Shown piece after piece: positions 54,716 to 63,944 of a DNA stretch of 64,000 nt. The DNA comes from Sphaerospermopsis aphanizomenoides BCCUSP55. Lineage in GTDB: Bacteria; Cyanobacteriota; Cyanobacteriia; Cyanobacteriales; Nostocaceae. The stretch is from NCBI RefSeq assembly GCF_001586785.1, contig NZ_LUFH02000008.1, positions 20,979-84,978 on the forward strand, given 5' to 3'. How positions within the stretch are numbered: the stretch's first letter is position 1; each line of letters begins with the position of its first letter. The notes beneath the pieces were generated by a model. It was not told where the DNA came from. It made no database searches and was given only the letters and a program-made list of their open reading frames with translations. A program made the position numbers and the translations under genes.

Positions 54716-57700
54716 ATGCATCGTATCAATGCCACACCAGGCGAATGGAATCAGTCAGAAGGTCTGATTTTTCTAGAACAAACTCCAGCCCCTTTCGTGT
54801 TTGTTACTGCCGCAGACACCGACATTCAAACTTTAGCAGCAGCAGTGCCAAAATTACCTGCTCAATTTCCTGACCTTAGAGTTGCCAATTTATTACAATT
54901 ACAGCAACAAATAAGTATAGATACTTATGGCGAACAAGTCTTAGAACTTGCTCAAGTAATTGTGCTGCGCCTGTTAGGAGGACGTTCCTATTGGGCTTAT
55001 GGTTTAGAAGTCGTGCAGGAGATTGTACAACGTCAGGGTACAACCTTAATTGTAATGCCAGGAGACGACGCTCTTGATCCCGATTTAATTTCTCATTCCA
55101 CCGTTGACTTAGAAATTGTTAACCAAGTGTGGCAATACTTTAAAGAAGGTGGTGTAGACAACTTCCTCAATGCCCTCCAATTTATCACTGATATTTCTTT
55201 GTCTACTCAATTTAACCCACCACCACCACAACCTGTTCCCCGTGTGGGACAATATCAAGTCAAAAGTCAAAAGTCAAAAGTCAAAAATCAAGAACTTCTG
55301 CCTTCTGCCTCCTGCCTCTTGCCTTCTGCCTCCAATTACCCATTACCGAAAGTTGGTATTTTATTTTATCGCGCTCATTATTTAGCAGGAAATACTCAGG
55401 TAATTGATGCTTTATGTAATGCTTTAATACAAAGAAACTTACAGCCAGTGCCAGTATTTGTTTCTTCTTTGCGAGAACCTGGTGTGACAGAAAGATTATG
55501 TGAGTTATTTCAACCTCAAGATTCTGAGTATATCAATTTGTTATTGAATACTACCAGTTTTTCCTTAGCACGGTTAGAAACAGAAACACCAGAAATTGAA
55601 ATTTGGCAAAAATTAGATGTGCCTGTTTTCCAAGTAATTCTCAGTGGTGGTTTTCGAGAACAATGGGATGCAGGACTACAAGGTTTGACCCCCCGTGATA
55701 TGGCCATGAATGTGGCATTACCAGAAGTAGACGGGCGAATTATTACCCGTGCTGTCTCCTTCAAAACCTTGCAAACTCGAAATCATGATTTAGAAACCGA
55801 TGTGGTAGTTTATGAACCAGAAAGCGATCGCATTGAATTTGTAGCACAACTAGCAGCCAACTGGGTCAAAATCCGCCAAAAACCGCCTAAAGAACGCCGC
55901 ATCGCCCTAATTTTAGCCAATTATCCCAACACCAACGGTAGGTTAGCCAATGGTGTCGGCTTAGATACTCCCGCCAGTTGTGTGGAAATTCTCAAAGCCT
56001 TAAAATTAGCTGGGTATGAAGTAGATAATATTCCTGCTGACAGTGACGAATTAATTCAACGGTTAACATCTGGTGTGACGAATGATCCAGAAGGAAAGGA
56101 TTGGAAACCAGTAAACCAAAGTCTTTCTGTGCAGGAATATCAGGAGTATTTTGTGACTTTGCCGGAGGTGGTGCAGGAAGCTATTAGTGCGCGTTGGGGG
56201 TTGTTTGGAGAAACGAACCGCAGAGGCGCAGAGAACGCAGAGAGAAGAGGGGTTTTTCCTGTTTCTGGAGCGTGTTTTGGTAACATTTTCGTAGGTGTTC
56301 AGCCTTCTAGGGGTTATGATGTTGACCCAAGTTTGAATTATCATGCACCAGATTTAGAACCAACTCATGATTATTTAGCTTTTTATTATTGGGTAAGAGA
56401 AGGTTTTGGTGGTGATGCTGTTATTCATGTCGGTAAACACGGAAATTTAGAATGGCTACCGGGTAAAAGTATTGCTTTATCAAATACTTGTTATCCCGAA
56501 ATCGCATTTGGGGCAATGCCTCATTTATATCCATTTATAGTCAATGACCCCGGAGAAGGTTCACAGGCTAAAAGACGCGCCCAAGCTGTAATTATTGACC
56601 ATCTTACACCTCCGATGACTAGGGCGGAATTATATGGGGCATTGCAACAGGTAGAAAATTTAATTGATGAATATTACGAAGCCGAAAGTTTAGATCCTCA
56701 GAGAATGCCAGCCATCCGCGATCGCATTCAAGAACTAGTCATCAAAGAAAATCTCTACAAAGACTTAGGCATCACCGACGAAAAAGACATTATCAACTTT
56801 GAAAGTTTAATTTTAAACTCCCTCGACGGCTATCTGTGTGAACTCAAAGAAGCCCAAATCCGCGACGGACTACACATTTTTGGACAAATCCCCCAAGGAA
56901 GACAACTGCGAGATTTAGTAGTAGCCATCGCTCGTATCCCCAACCGTCATTCTATCGGTATCACCCGTGCGATCGCCCAAGAATGGGGACTAGACATCGA
57001 CCCCCTCACAACAAATCTCAGCACCCCCTTCACCCCTCCTCCCACCCTCTCTGCGCCTCTGCGTCTCTGCGTGAGATTAAAATCATGTCGTACACACGGC
57101 GATATCGTCGAACTCCTAGAAGCACAAGCAGCTGATTTAGTTGAACAAATAATACAGGGAACAGGGAACAGGGAACAGGGAACAGTAAAACCAGTTATTG
57201 ATTGGATCACCTTAAAACTCCTTCCCGCCCTCCAACAAACCCACCAAGAAATCACCAACCTCTTACGAGGACTAGACGGTAAATACGTACCCAGTGCCGC
57301 TTCAGGCGCACCCACACGCGGCCGTCCCGAAGTTCTCCCCACCGGTAAAAACTTTTATGCTGTGGATATTCGTGCCATACCCACAGAAACCGCCTGGGAC
57401 ATCGGCAGAAAAGCCGCCGACACCCTCATTGAAACCTATACCCAAGAACATGGAGAATATCCCAAAACCCTCGGTTTATCCGTTTGGGGGACAGCTACCA
57501 TGCGGACTGGGGGTGATGATATCGCCGAAGCCTTAGCTTTACTGGGTGTGCAACCAGTGTGGGATGGTGCAGCAAGGCGAGTAGTAGATTTTGAAATCTT
57601 GCCTTTATCCATTTTGGGTCGTCCCCGTGTGGATGTCACCTTAAGAATTTCCGGATTTTTCCGGGATGCTTTCCCCAACTTAATAGATTTATTTTCCCAA

Positions 57701-58600
57701 GCAGTCGCCGCAGTTGCTAACTTAGATGAACCAGCAGAAGAAAACCCCTTAGCAGTTGCAGTACAAACAGAAACTGAATTATGGACTAAGGAAGGTTTAT
57801 CTTTAGAAACAGCAAAAGAGCGATCGCTATATCGTGTCTTTGGTTCTCAACCAGGAACTTACGGTGCAGGACTCCAAGGTTTAATCGCCTCCCAAAACTG
57901 GCAAACAGACCAAGATTTAGCCCAAGCTTACATCAATTGGAGTAGTTACGCCTATTCGGGAGCAGGGGAGCAGGGGAGCAGGGGAGCAGAGGAGAAAGAT
58001 CAATTTCCCAGTCCCCAGTCCCCAGTCCCCAATACCGAAATCTTTGAACAACGGTTGAAGGAAATGCAAATCGTCCTGCAAAATCAAGATAACCGTGAAC
58101 ATGACATTCTCGATTCTGACGATTATTATCAATTTCAGGGTGGTTTAACAGCAGCGGTGCGTTCTCTCCAAGGAAAAAATCCCGAAACCTATTTTGGCGA
58201 TAACTCCAACACATCCCAGCCTAAAGTCCGCCAACTAAAAGACGAAATTACCAGGGTTTACCGTTCTCGTGTAGTTAATCCCAAGTGGATAGCGGGAGTG
58301 ATGCGTCACGGTTACAAGGGTGCATTGGAAATGGCTGCAACGGTAGATTTTTTATTCGCCTACGATGCAACCGCCCAATGTGTAGAAGACCATATCTATC
58401 AAGGTGTTTTCCAAGCTTATCTAGAAGATCCAGTTGTTTGTGAATTCATCCACACCAAAAACCCTTGGGCTTTACGGGATATAGCCGAAAGACTCTTGGA
58501 AGCTAATCAACGGGGTCTATGGGAGAATGTCAATCAAACCACACTGGACAATCTACGCAACCTAGTCCATCAAGCTGAAGCAGCAATTGAACAACAATAA
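54716..58600 (+). CDS. cobN: Cobaltochelatase subunit CobN with five repeat-derived tracts
   Basis: 1294 residues, CobN/ChlH family. Landmarks are an N-terminal helical domain, GILFYRAHYLAGNTQVIDAL, VSFKTLQTRNHDLETDVVVY, GWDVDPSLN-like GYDVDPSLNYHAPDLEPTHD, HVGKHGNLEWLPGK, and the C-terminal GVQPVWDGAARRVVDFEILP and GYKGALEMAATVDFLFAYDA. CobN with CobS/CobT inserts cobalt into hydrogenobyrinate diamide; in cyanobacteria it may instead act with ChlI/ChlD-like ATPases. Five stretches are translated repeats: about 181-211, 499-515, 772-790, 814-824 and 1082-1107. All keep frame and fall between conserved blocks. Start ATG 54716. Confidence 0.93.
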   Translation: MHRINATPGEWNQSEGLIFLEQTPAPFVFVTAADTDIQTLAAAVPKLPAQFPDLRVANLLQLQQQISIDTYGEQVLELAQVIVLRLLGGRSYWAYGLEVVQEIVQRQGTTLIVMPGDDALDPDLISHSTVDLEIVNQVWQYFKEGGVDNFLNALQFITDISLSTQFNPPPPQPVPRVGQYQVKSQKSKVKNQELLPSASCLLPSASNYPLPKVGILFYRAHYLAGNTQVIDALCNALIQRNLQPVPVFVSSLREPGVTERLCELFQPQDSEYINLLLNTTSFSLARLETETPEIEIWQKLDVPVFQVILSGGFREQWDAGLQGLTPRDMAMNVALPEVDGRIITRAVSFKTLQTRNHDLETDVVVYEPESDRIEFVAQLAANWVKIRQKPPKERRIALILANYPNTNGRLANGVGLDTPASCVEILKALKLAGYEVDNIPADSDELIQRLTSGVTNDPEGKDWKPVNQSLSVQEYQEYFVTLPEVVQEAISARWGLFGETNRRGAENAERRGVFPVSGACFGNIFVGVQPSRGYDVDPSLNYHAPDLEPTHDYLAFYYWVREGFGGDAVIHVGKHGNLEWLPGKSIALSNTCYPEIAFGAMPHLYPFIVNDPGEGSQAKRRAQAVIIDHLTPPMTRAELYGALQQVENLIDEYYEAESLDPQRMPAIRDRIQELVIKENLYKDLGITDEKDIINFESLILNSLDGYLCELKEAQIRDGLHIFGQIPQGRQLRDLVVAIARIPNRHSIGITRAIAQEWGLDIDPLTTNLSTPFTPPPTLSAPLRLCVRLKSCRTHGDIVELLEAQAADLVEQIIQGTGNREQGTVKPVIDWITLKLLPALQQTHQEITNLLRGLDGKYVPSAASGAPTRGRPEVLPTGKNFYAVDIRAIPTETAWDIGRKAADTLIETYTQEHGEYPKTLGLSVWGTATMRTGGDDIAEALALLGVQPVWDGAARRVVDFEILPLSILGRPRVDVTLRISGFFRDAFPNLIDLFSQAVAAVANLDEPAEENPLAVAVQTETELWTKEGLSLETAKERSLYRVFGSQPGTYGAGLQGLIASQNWQTDQDLAQAYINWSSYAYSGAGEQGSRGAEEKDQFPSPQSPVPNTEIFEQRLKEMQIVLQNQDNREHDILDSDDYYQFQGGLTAAVRSLQGKNPETYFGDNSNTSQPKVRQLKDEITRVYRSRVVNPKWIAGVMRHGYKGALEMAATVDFLFAYDATAQCVEDHIYQGVFQAYLEDPVVCEFIHTKNPWALRDIAERLLEANQRGLWENVNQTTLDNLRNLVHQAEAAIEQQ
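55257..55345 (+). repeat. Repeat tract 1 in cobN
   Basis: AAAAGTC heptads followed by CTTCTGCCTC-like units encode a Ser/Lys then Leu/Pro/Ser-rich segment (residues about 181-211), in frame. Confidence 0.85.
57155..57187 (+). repeat. Repeat tract in cobN (GGGAACA heptads)
   Basis: About four GGGAACA units encode a Gly/Asn/Arg/Glu/Gln run (residues about 814-824). The same heptad is intergenic at 1141-1162. Confidence 0.85.
57958..58040 (+). repeat. Repeat tract in cobN (GGGGAGCA and CCCCAGT units)
   Basis: Four GGGGAGCA octamers then three CCCCAGT heptads encode residues about 1082-1107. Confidence 0.85.
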
Positions 58601-58615
58601 GCACAGCAGGAGTCA

Positions 58616-58643
58616 GTAGGGGCGAACGGCCGTTCGCCCGTAC
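58616..58643. repeat. GTAGGGGCGAACGG palindrome flanked by direct repeats
   Basis: An almost perfect 28 bp inverted repeat (GGGCGAACGG/CCGTTCGCCC core) lies 16 bp after the cobN stop. The 10 bp CAGGAGTCAG is present on both sides (about 58607-58616 and 58644-58653), like a target duplication. It may also act as a terminator for cobN. Confidence 0.75.
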
Positions 58644-58816
58644 AGGAGTCAGAAGTAAGATTTGTTTGTAGCCTCAATTTCATGATCACAGCAGTTTTCA
58701 TGTATTTAGACTACACCCCAAATTAATTTCTTTCTTCCTTTGCGCCTTTGCGCCTACCCTGCGGGATCTCCTGACGGAGATTGCGCGAAACTTTAAAACC
58801 TCTTTCAGAAACAAAT

Positions 58817-59827
58817 ATGGAAAATCTTGCGTATTTACACTTAGCCGATGCCCACGAAGATAGTCAAATTATTGAATTAATATCTTGGAGTTCTTTATTC
58901 CAAAAATCAGCAGTACCGAACTGGAAACGACTTTCCAGTAAAGCTTGGAAGTATATGTTACCTCTAGCACTCACCTTATCTATCCTGAATACTGTGAGTA
59001 GCGTGTTAGCATTAGAAACAGGTAATCAACAAAATGCTAATTTATCTTGGCATGATGTCGTTGAAGTGATCACTCCAGAAAAATTAGAGCAAAAATTAGA
59101 ACCAGACCAGAAAATTCCTGGGACTAACTCAACCATCGCTACAACTACAAACACACCCAAAATCACTACTTTTAACTCAATCACCAAAAAACGCCAAAAT
59201 CCTCATTTCCTAGTCAAAGGTGATGAAGGAGAAGATGTCAGCGTTTTGCAAGTACGCTTACGAGTAGCGGGCTTTTATTATGGAAATCCCACTGGCATAT
59301 TTGGACCAATTACCGAAGAAGCTGTTAAGCGATTTCAACAGGCTTATAAATTGAATGTTGATGGCGTTGTTGGTGCAGGCACACTGGCTAAATTACCACC
59401 ACTTGAGTCAGATGGAGAACAAACTGCCAAAAAGGCAACTAATCCAGATCAATTGAGTTTAGGCGATCGCGGTGAGGCTGTGAGAATTTTGCAAGAACAT
59501 TTAATCAAAGCTGGATATTTAAACACACAGCCTAATGGTTACTATGGTTCTCATACAGCAGATGCTGTCAGTCGCTTCCAAAAACACCACCGTCTAGAAG
59601 TTAACAGTATCGCCGGACCAACAACCAGAGCTAAATTACATCACTTAGTCAAAACTTCAGCCAAAAGTGATTTTACTGTGCTGGAAATTCAAAGACGACT
59701 ACAAGAAAAAGGTTTTTATAAAGGTCAAATTAACGGACTAATGGCAGTAGATACCCAAAAAGCTATCCAGCGAGCGCAAGAATTTTATGGTATCAGCCTC
59801 AGTGATATCAAAAACGGTAATTTCTAG
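58817..59827 (+). CDS. Membrane-anchored protein with three peptidoglycan-binding repeats (Alr1690-like)
   Basis: 336 residues from ATG 58817 (the frame continues back to TTG 58781). One transmembrane helix (about 43-62, YMLPLALTLSILNTVSSVLA) precedes a Thr/Asn-rich linker, then three PG_binding_1 modules: EDVSVLQVRLRVAGFYYG (about 133-195), GEAVRILQEHLIKAGYL (about 218-280) and a shorter one from FTVLEIQRRLQEKGFYKG. It binds murein in the periplasm. Convergent to furA 314 bp away; in PCC 7120 the equivalent gene's transcript continues as the furA antisense RNA (recalled). Confidence 0.87.
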   Translation: MENLAYLHLADAHEDSQIIELISWSSLFQKSAVPNWKRLSSKAWKYMLPLALTLSILNTVSSVLALETGNQQNANLSWHDVVEVITPEKLEQKLEPDQKIPGTNSTIATTTNTPKITTFNSITKKRQNPHFLVKGDEGEDVSVLQVRLRVAGFYYGNPTGIFGPITEEAVKRFQQAYKLNVDGVVGAGTLAKLPPLESDGEQTAKKATNPDQLSLGDRGEAVRILQEHLIKAGYLNTQPNGYYGSHTADAVSRFQKHHRLEVNSIAGPTTRAKLHHLVKTSAKSDFTVLEIQRRLQEKGFYKGQINGLMAVDTQKAIQRAQEFYGISLSDIKNGNF

Positions 59828-60141
59828 GATCGCAGTGAGATTCCGATACAAAAAAGCTAACTAATGCTAACAAGCCTTACTGCTTTTTTCCTGCTTCATC
59901 CTGGAAGTGTCGGCACTTTCCAGTCCACAGGCTTGAAGATTGGGTTGATCTCACCCTACTATTAAGTATTTAGGCTTGGTTATCACCTAAATACTGAACA
60001 ATAATCACACTTTCTGGGTGTTAAAGTTGAAACTTGTTTAGTACATGAGTAGACATAAATCTTGAGCAAATGTCAGCATCTGTTAGCTTTCGTTAGTAAA
60101 ACACCAACTAGCTGTTAACCCCTACTCAAATGTTAAAAATT
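59828..60141. other. Convergent gap between the PG-binding protein gene and furA
   Basis: No gene is seen. AAAAAAGC (59850-59857) and GCTTTTTT (59882-59889) could form a weak terminator with a 24 nt loop. If it leaks, rightward transcription would run antisense through furA. Confidence 0.6.
59850..59889 (+). terminator. Weak terminator after the PG-binding protein gene
   Basis: An eight-base A-run/T-run stem with a large loop, ending in T6. Weak folding is compatible with read-through into the furA antisense strand. Confidence 0.4.
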
Positions 60142-60597
60142 CTAAAGCGGCATTAAAGCTCTTTGACACTTGGGACAAACAGCATGAATTGTCAATTGAC
60201 AATCAAGTAGGTGAAAACCTTCTTTCTGGGCTGTTTTTGCCCCAATCTTCAAAATAGATTCGTTTTTGAACTCAATGGTAGTGTTGCATCTCACACAAAT
60301 GAGGTGATGATGGTGATGGGGATAGGGTTGGTTAAGTTCATAATGTTTATGTCCTTCACCTAACTCTAATTCCCTTAAAATACCCATCCTCGCCATCAAC
60401 TTCAAAGTCCTATAGATAGTTGATAGGCTGATGCCCTCACCGTCAGTTTCTAGCCGATGATAAAGATCCTCAGCACTTAAATGTTCACCTTGAGGAAGTT
60501 CTTGAAAAATGTGGAGGATTGTCTCGCGCTGGGGAGTTAAACGCCAGCCCCGGTCGTTTAGCTCTGCCTTGAGTGAACCAGTTGTGTAGACAGTCAT
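60142..60597 (-). CDS. furA: Ferric uptake regulator FurA
   Basis: 151 residues from ATG 60597 (a TTG 60615 gives six extra residues). The N-terminal winged helix has LNDRGWRLTPQRETILHIFQ and STIYRTLKLM as recognition helix; the metal-binding half has ELGEGHKHYEL, YPHHHHHLIC, CVRCN (CxxC) and a second AVCPKC (CxxC). The length and sequence are those of FurA of Anabaena (recalled), the global Fe/haem- and redox-responsive repressor, rather than Zur or PerR. It lies between a convergent PG-binding gene and sigC, the same order as in PCC 7120. Confidence 0.93.
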   Translation of the reverse strand: MTVYTTGSLKAELNDRGWRLTPQRETILHIFQELPQGEHLSAEDLYHRLETDGEGISLSTIYRTLKLMARMGILRELELGEGHKHYELNQPYPHHHHHLICVRCNTTIEFKNESILKIGAKTAQKEGFHLLDCQLTIHAVCPKCQRALMPL

Positions 60598-60697
60598 ACT
60601 AAATTTTCTCAACAAAGCCTGTTAATTGAGAATATAGCAAATGTTGAACCTGATTTGCAACAATCGTTGCTTATTGAGAATCTTTGGTAATTGGTAA
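60598..60697 (-). promoter_or_regulatory. furA upstream region with two ATTCTCAAT motifs
   Basis: ATTGAGAAT occurs at 60625-60633 and 60673-60681 (ATTCTCAAT on the furA strand). This resembles half of AT-rich cyanobacterial iron boxes, so it may mediate autoregulation by FurA. The match is loose. Confidence 0.35.
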
Positions 60698-60880
60698 TTG
60701 GGCATTGGGCATTGGGCATTGGGCATTGGGCATTGGGCATTGGGCATTGGGCATTGATAAAAGGCAAGAGTTCTTAATTTTGAATGCATGACTTTTGACT
60801 TTTGACTTAATTTTTCCCCCTGCTCCCTGCTCCCCTGCTTCTTCTCTGTCACCTGTTCCCTGTTCCCTGTCACCTCTTAC
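60698..60880. repeat. TTGGGCA heptad array and further repeats between furA and sigC
   Basis: About eight TTGGGCA units (60698-60756), then TTTTGAC, CTCCCTG and CCCTGTT units up to the sigC stop at 60886. Confidence 0.85.
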
Positions 60881-60885
60881 CTCTT

Positions 60886-62136
60886 CTAGCTCAAAGACTC
60901 TAAATAGTCACGAATCAGGTTACGGCGCTTGGGTTGGCGGAGCTTTTGCAAGGCTTTGGATTCAATTTGTCTTACTCTCTCCCGTGATAAGTCAAGAGCG
61001 CGGCCAATTTCGGCTAAAGAGTAAGGATGTCCATCGGATAAACCAAACCGCATCAGGATGACATCCCGTTCCCGACTGGTCAAATCTGCTAGTAAATGCT
61101 GCAAATCTTTTTGTAAAGATTCCCGCATTAACATTTCTTCAGGGGTAACACTATCAGTCTCTAGCAATTCCCCTAATTCCGTATCTTTATCTTTTCCTAC
61201 TTTGGTTTCTAAAGAAACAGAACGGGGTACTCTTAACAACACTTCCCGCACTTGGGTGGGTGTCATATCTAATTCAATGGCTAGGTCTTCTAAAGTGGGA
61301 GTACGACCTTTTTCTTGAGCTATTTTACGTTGTGCCTTTTTGATTTTGTTCAGTTTTTCGGTAATATGAACAGGAAGGCGAATGGTGCGACTAGAAGTGG
61401 CGATCGCTCTGGTAATGCCCTGACGAATCCACCAGTAGGCATAGGTACTAAAGCGATAACCCTTGGTTGGGTCAAATTTTTCCACGGCTCGCTCTAAACC
61501 TAAAGTACCTTCTTGAACCAAATCCAACAATTCCAAACCCCGATTTTGATATTTCTTGGCCACAGAAACCACTAGGCGAAGATTCGCCTTAATCATGTGT
61601 TCTTTGGCTTGGAGTCCTTGAGATTGAATACTGTCTAATTCTTCTATTGTCAATTTGGCAATTTCTGCCCAGCGACGTTTTCCCTCTGACAAGGTGGGTT
61701 TGAGATCCGCTAAATTAATACCAGCAGTTGTAGCCCATCTTTCCAATGACGGGCGATGTCCTAACTCAGATGTCAAACGTTCCTGAACTTCAATTAGCCG
61801 CTGATAGGGTGCAATCACCTCATCGCCTTGCTTGGCCGCATTAGCCAGCACTATTCGCAACCGCAAATATCGCTGTACTTTTTGAGCTTCTGAAACTTCT
61901 TCATCCCGCCCTAACAAACGCACCCGACCAATTTCTTGCAGGTAGAGACGCACTAAGTCTGTACTGCGTCGGTTGGCATTTGCAGCTAAATGATGCGGGT
62001 CAACAGCAGCTATATCTAAATCTGGTAAATCATCTAGCGATAACTCAGTCTCATCAATACCCAAATCAGGGTCTAATGTTGGGTTGGACTTAGGGGAATC
62101 GTAGGCTGCATCTGTGTAAAAAGATGTTGCTGGCAT
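60886..62136 (-). CDS. sigC: Group 2 RNA polymerase sigma-70 factor, SigC-like
   Basis: 416 residues. Region 1.2 is DLVRLYLQEIGRVRLLGRDE. Region 2 has ANLRLVVSVAKKYQNRGLELLDLVQEG and YRFSTYAYWWIRQGI (-10 recognition and melting), region 3 VHITEKLNKIKK, and region 4 LTSRERDVILMRFGL with helix-turn-helix SLAEIGRALDLSRERVRQIE. The length and N-terminus are group 2, shorter than principal SigA. Position directly upstream of furA, as for sigC of PCC 7120 (recalled), supports the name. Such sigmas handle nutrient, carbon or heterocyst-stage responses; the exact regulon here is unknown. Confidence 0.93.
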   Translation of the reverse strand: MPATSFYTDAAYDSPKSNPTLDPDLGIDETELSLDDLPDLDIAAVDPHHLAANANRRSTDLVRLYLQEIGRVRLLGRDEEVSEAQKVQRYLRLRIVLANAAKQGDEVIAPYQRLIEVQERLTSELGHRPSLERWATTAGINLADLKPTLSEGKRRWAEIAKLTIEELDSIQSQGLQAKEHMIKANLRLVVSVAKKYQNRGLELLDLVQEGTLGLERAVEKFDPTKGYRFSTYAYWWIRQGITRAIATSSRTIRLPVHITEKLNKIKKAQRKIAQEKGRTPTLEDLAIELDMTPTQVREVLLRVPRSVSLETKVGKDKDTELGELLETDSVTPEEMLMRESLQKDLQHLLADLTSRERDVILMRFGLSDGHPYSLAEIGRALDLSRERVRQIESKALQKLRQPKRRNLIRDYLESLS

Positions 62137-62999
62137 AACGTCTTCATTGCTCCAGGTAACAATAGATTAAGGTCAGCTAAAATTACGGTCAGCTAATCAA
62201 CTGTTGCTATTGTTCCCGTAATTCACGATTTAATAACACAATTGAGTTTTGCCGTACAATTCTTTGCAAAAGATTGTACTAGTACAGCACGGCGTAAATA
62301 AACCAACCATTCCAAGTCAATGAAAGGTTTATAGAATAAGTTTTTTGACTTTTGACTTTTGACTTCCGCCCTGCGGTGCTAGTTCTGCTTTCTCTGTTTG
62401 AAAAGTCTGTGGCGAGTATACTTCGCTAGTACACAAACAAAGTTAGCCTGCAATAACGCCCAAAAATGATAGATTAGTATAAAATGAGAGTTTTTTAACA
62501 ACCTCTACGTGATAGATTTTTCCGAATTTTATTCGGTAATTGTAGTTTTTTGATGGCAATTATCACTGATTCCAGCAACAGCTTGACTGGAAATCAGCAA
62601 TTACCTAGTTAATACCATTTTGGATTTTGGATTGGGAATCCCTTTCTGTGTCCTGGTTCTGTACAACCATCTGTTGCCATCATTTTTCCAATTGGTATAA
62701 CATGAACAATCCTAGGAATATTAACGGTTATTTTTATAACAGCGTATAAACATATTCCTAGTAATCTTGCTGTGAATAAACTACATAGTTATAATTACAT
62801 GAACAGGAAAGTAATTTCCTGACGATTTAATAATTTTTTTAGTAGTTATTTGGTAAGTAGTAAATTTTGGTTACTGAAAAAATGGGGTTTCAGCACCGTA
62901 CTTCTAAGACTGCTTTTTGATACAATAGTCAACACAGGCAGGGTCTTGTCTGTTGGGCGATCTAGTGTAAGACGGTTTAAGCTCATCCCTTCTTGTTGA
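62137..62999. other. Long intergenic region between sigC and gpsA
   Basis: About 860 bp, no supportable gene. It contains a TTTTGAC heptad tract (62343-62365), a perfect CCGAAT/ATTCGG hairpin (62522-62536), a TTTTGGA unit (about 62620) and AT-rich sequence. It should include the sigC promoter; no consensus was assigned. Confidence 0.6.
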
Positions 63000-63944
63000 T
63001 TAATGGTGATATTCTGCTTTAATATCTCTTAACATAAGTTCATCCAGGGCTTGTTGAGGTGTAACTTCACTCTCAAGTAACCGATAAACTTGTTCGGTAA
63101 TCGGCATAGTAATATTTTGGTGCTGGGATATTTGCATCAAAACTCGGCAGGTGTTCACTCCTTCGGCTGTTCCCGGTAAATTAGCGAGAATTTCTGTCAG
63201 CGTTTTGCCACTAGCCAGCTGATAGCCAACTTGGTAGTTACGACTTAAAGGACTGTTGCAGGTTGCTAACAAATCTCCTAGACCGGATAAACCGTAAAAT
63301 GTTTCCGTCTTTGCTCCCAAAGCTTGACCAATGCGAACCATTTCCGTCAAGCCACGAGTTACTAAAGCTGCTTTGGCATTAGTTCCTAGGTGCAGTCCAT
63401 CACAGACACCAGCGGCGATCGCCATGACATTTTTTAATGTTCCTCCCAATTCCACACCCACTGGATCAGGATTAGTATAAACACGAAAACGATGAGAAGA
63501 AAATACCAATTGTACTTGATAGGCGGCCGCAGTATTTTTGCTGGCGACTACCGAGGCTGCTGGTAATTGTTGCTCAATCTCTTCTGATAAATTGGGGCCA
63601 GACAAAACAACTACTGAATGATCAGGAAATTCCGTTTGCAAAATTTTTGATGGAGTACCAGTAGTTTGCGGGTCTAACCCTTTTGTCGCGGTGACAAAAA
63701 TTATTTCTGGAGATAAGGGACAAGACTTTACTAATGAAGCTACATCCCTCACCCCTGTCATGGATATAGCGGATAAAACTATATCCGCATCTTGTAATAC
63801 TGCGGCTAAAGTCTGGGAACTTTGACGTGACCATAAACGCACCTCATGACCATTTACCCGCGCTAAATTAGCTAGGGCTGTACCCCAGACACCAGCACCC
63901 AGAATAACAACAGTTTTTGAATTTTCGATGTTGGAATTAGTCAT
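63000..63944 (-). CDS. gpsA: NAD(P)H-dependent glycerol-3-phosphate dehydrogenase
   Basis: 314 residues, GpsA family. VVILGAGVWGTALANLARVN is the cofactor fold; VTATKGLDPQT and VVLSGPNLSEEI follow. The catalytic domain has GGTLKNVMAIAAGVCDGLHL (catalytic Lys), TETFYGLSGLGDLLATCNSP and LPGTAEGVNTCRVL. It makes sn-glycerol-3-phosphate for membrane lipids. Slightly shorter than E. coli GpsA (about 339), mainly in the N-domain, which I believe is usual in cyanobacteria. Its promoter lies at the window edge; 63945-64000 holds only a CCCCTGC-type repeat. Confidence 0.95.
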   Translation of the reverse strand: MTNSNIENSKTVVILGAGVWGTALANLARVNGHEVRLWSRQSSQTLAAVLQDADIVLSAISMTGVRDVASLVKSCPLSPEIIFVTATKGLDPQTTGTPSKILQTEFPDHSVVVLSGPNLSEEIEQQLPAASVVASKNTAAAYQVQLVFSSHRFRVYTNPDPVGVELGGTLKNVMAIAAGVCDGLHLGTNAKAALVTRGLTEMVRIGQALGAKTETFYGLSGLGDLLATCNSPLSRNYQVGYQLASGKTLTEILANLPGTAEGVNTCRVLMQISQHQNITMPITEQVYRLLESEVTPQQALDELMLRDIKAEYHH

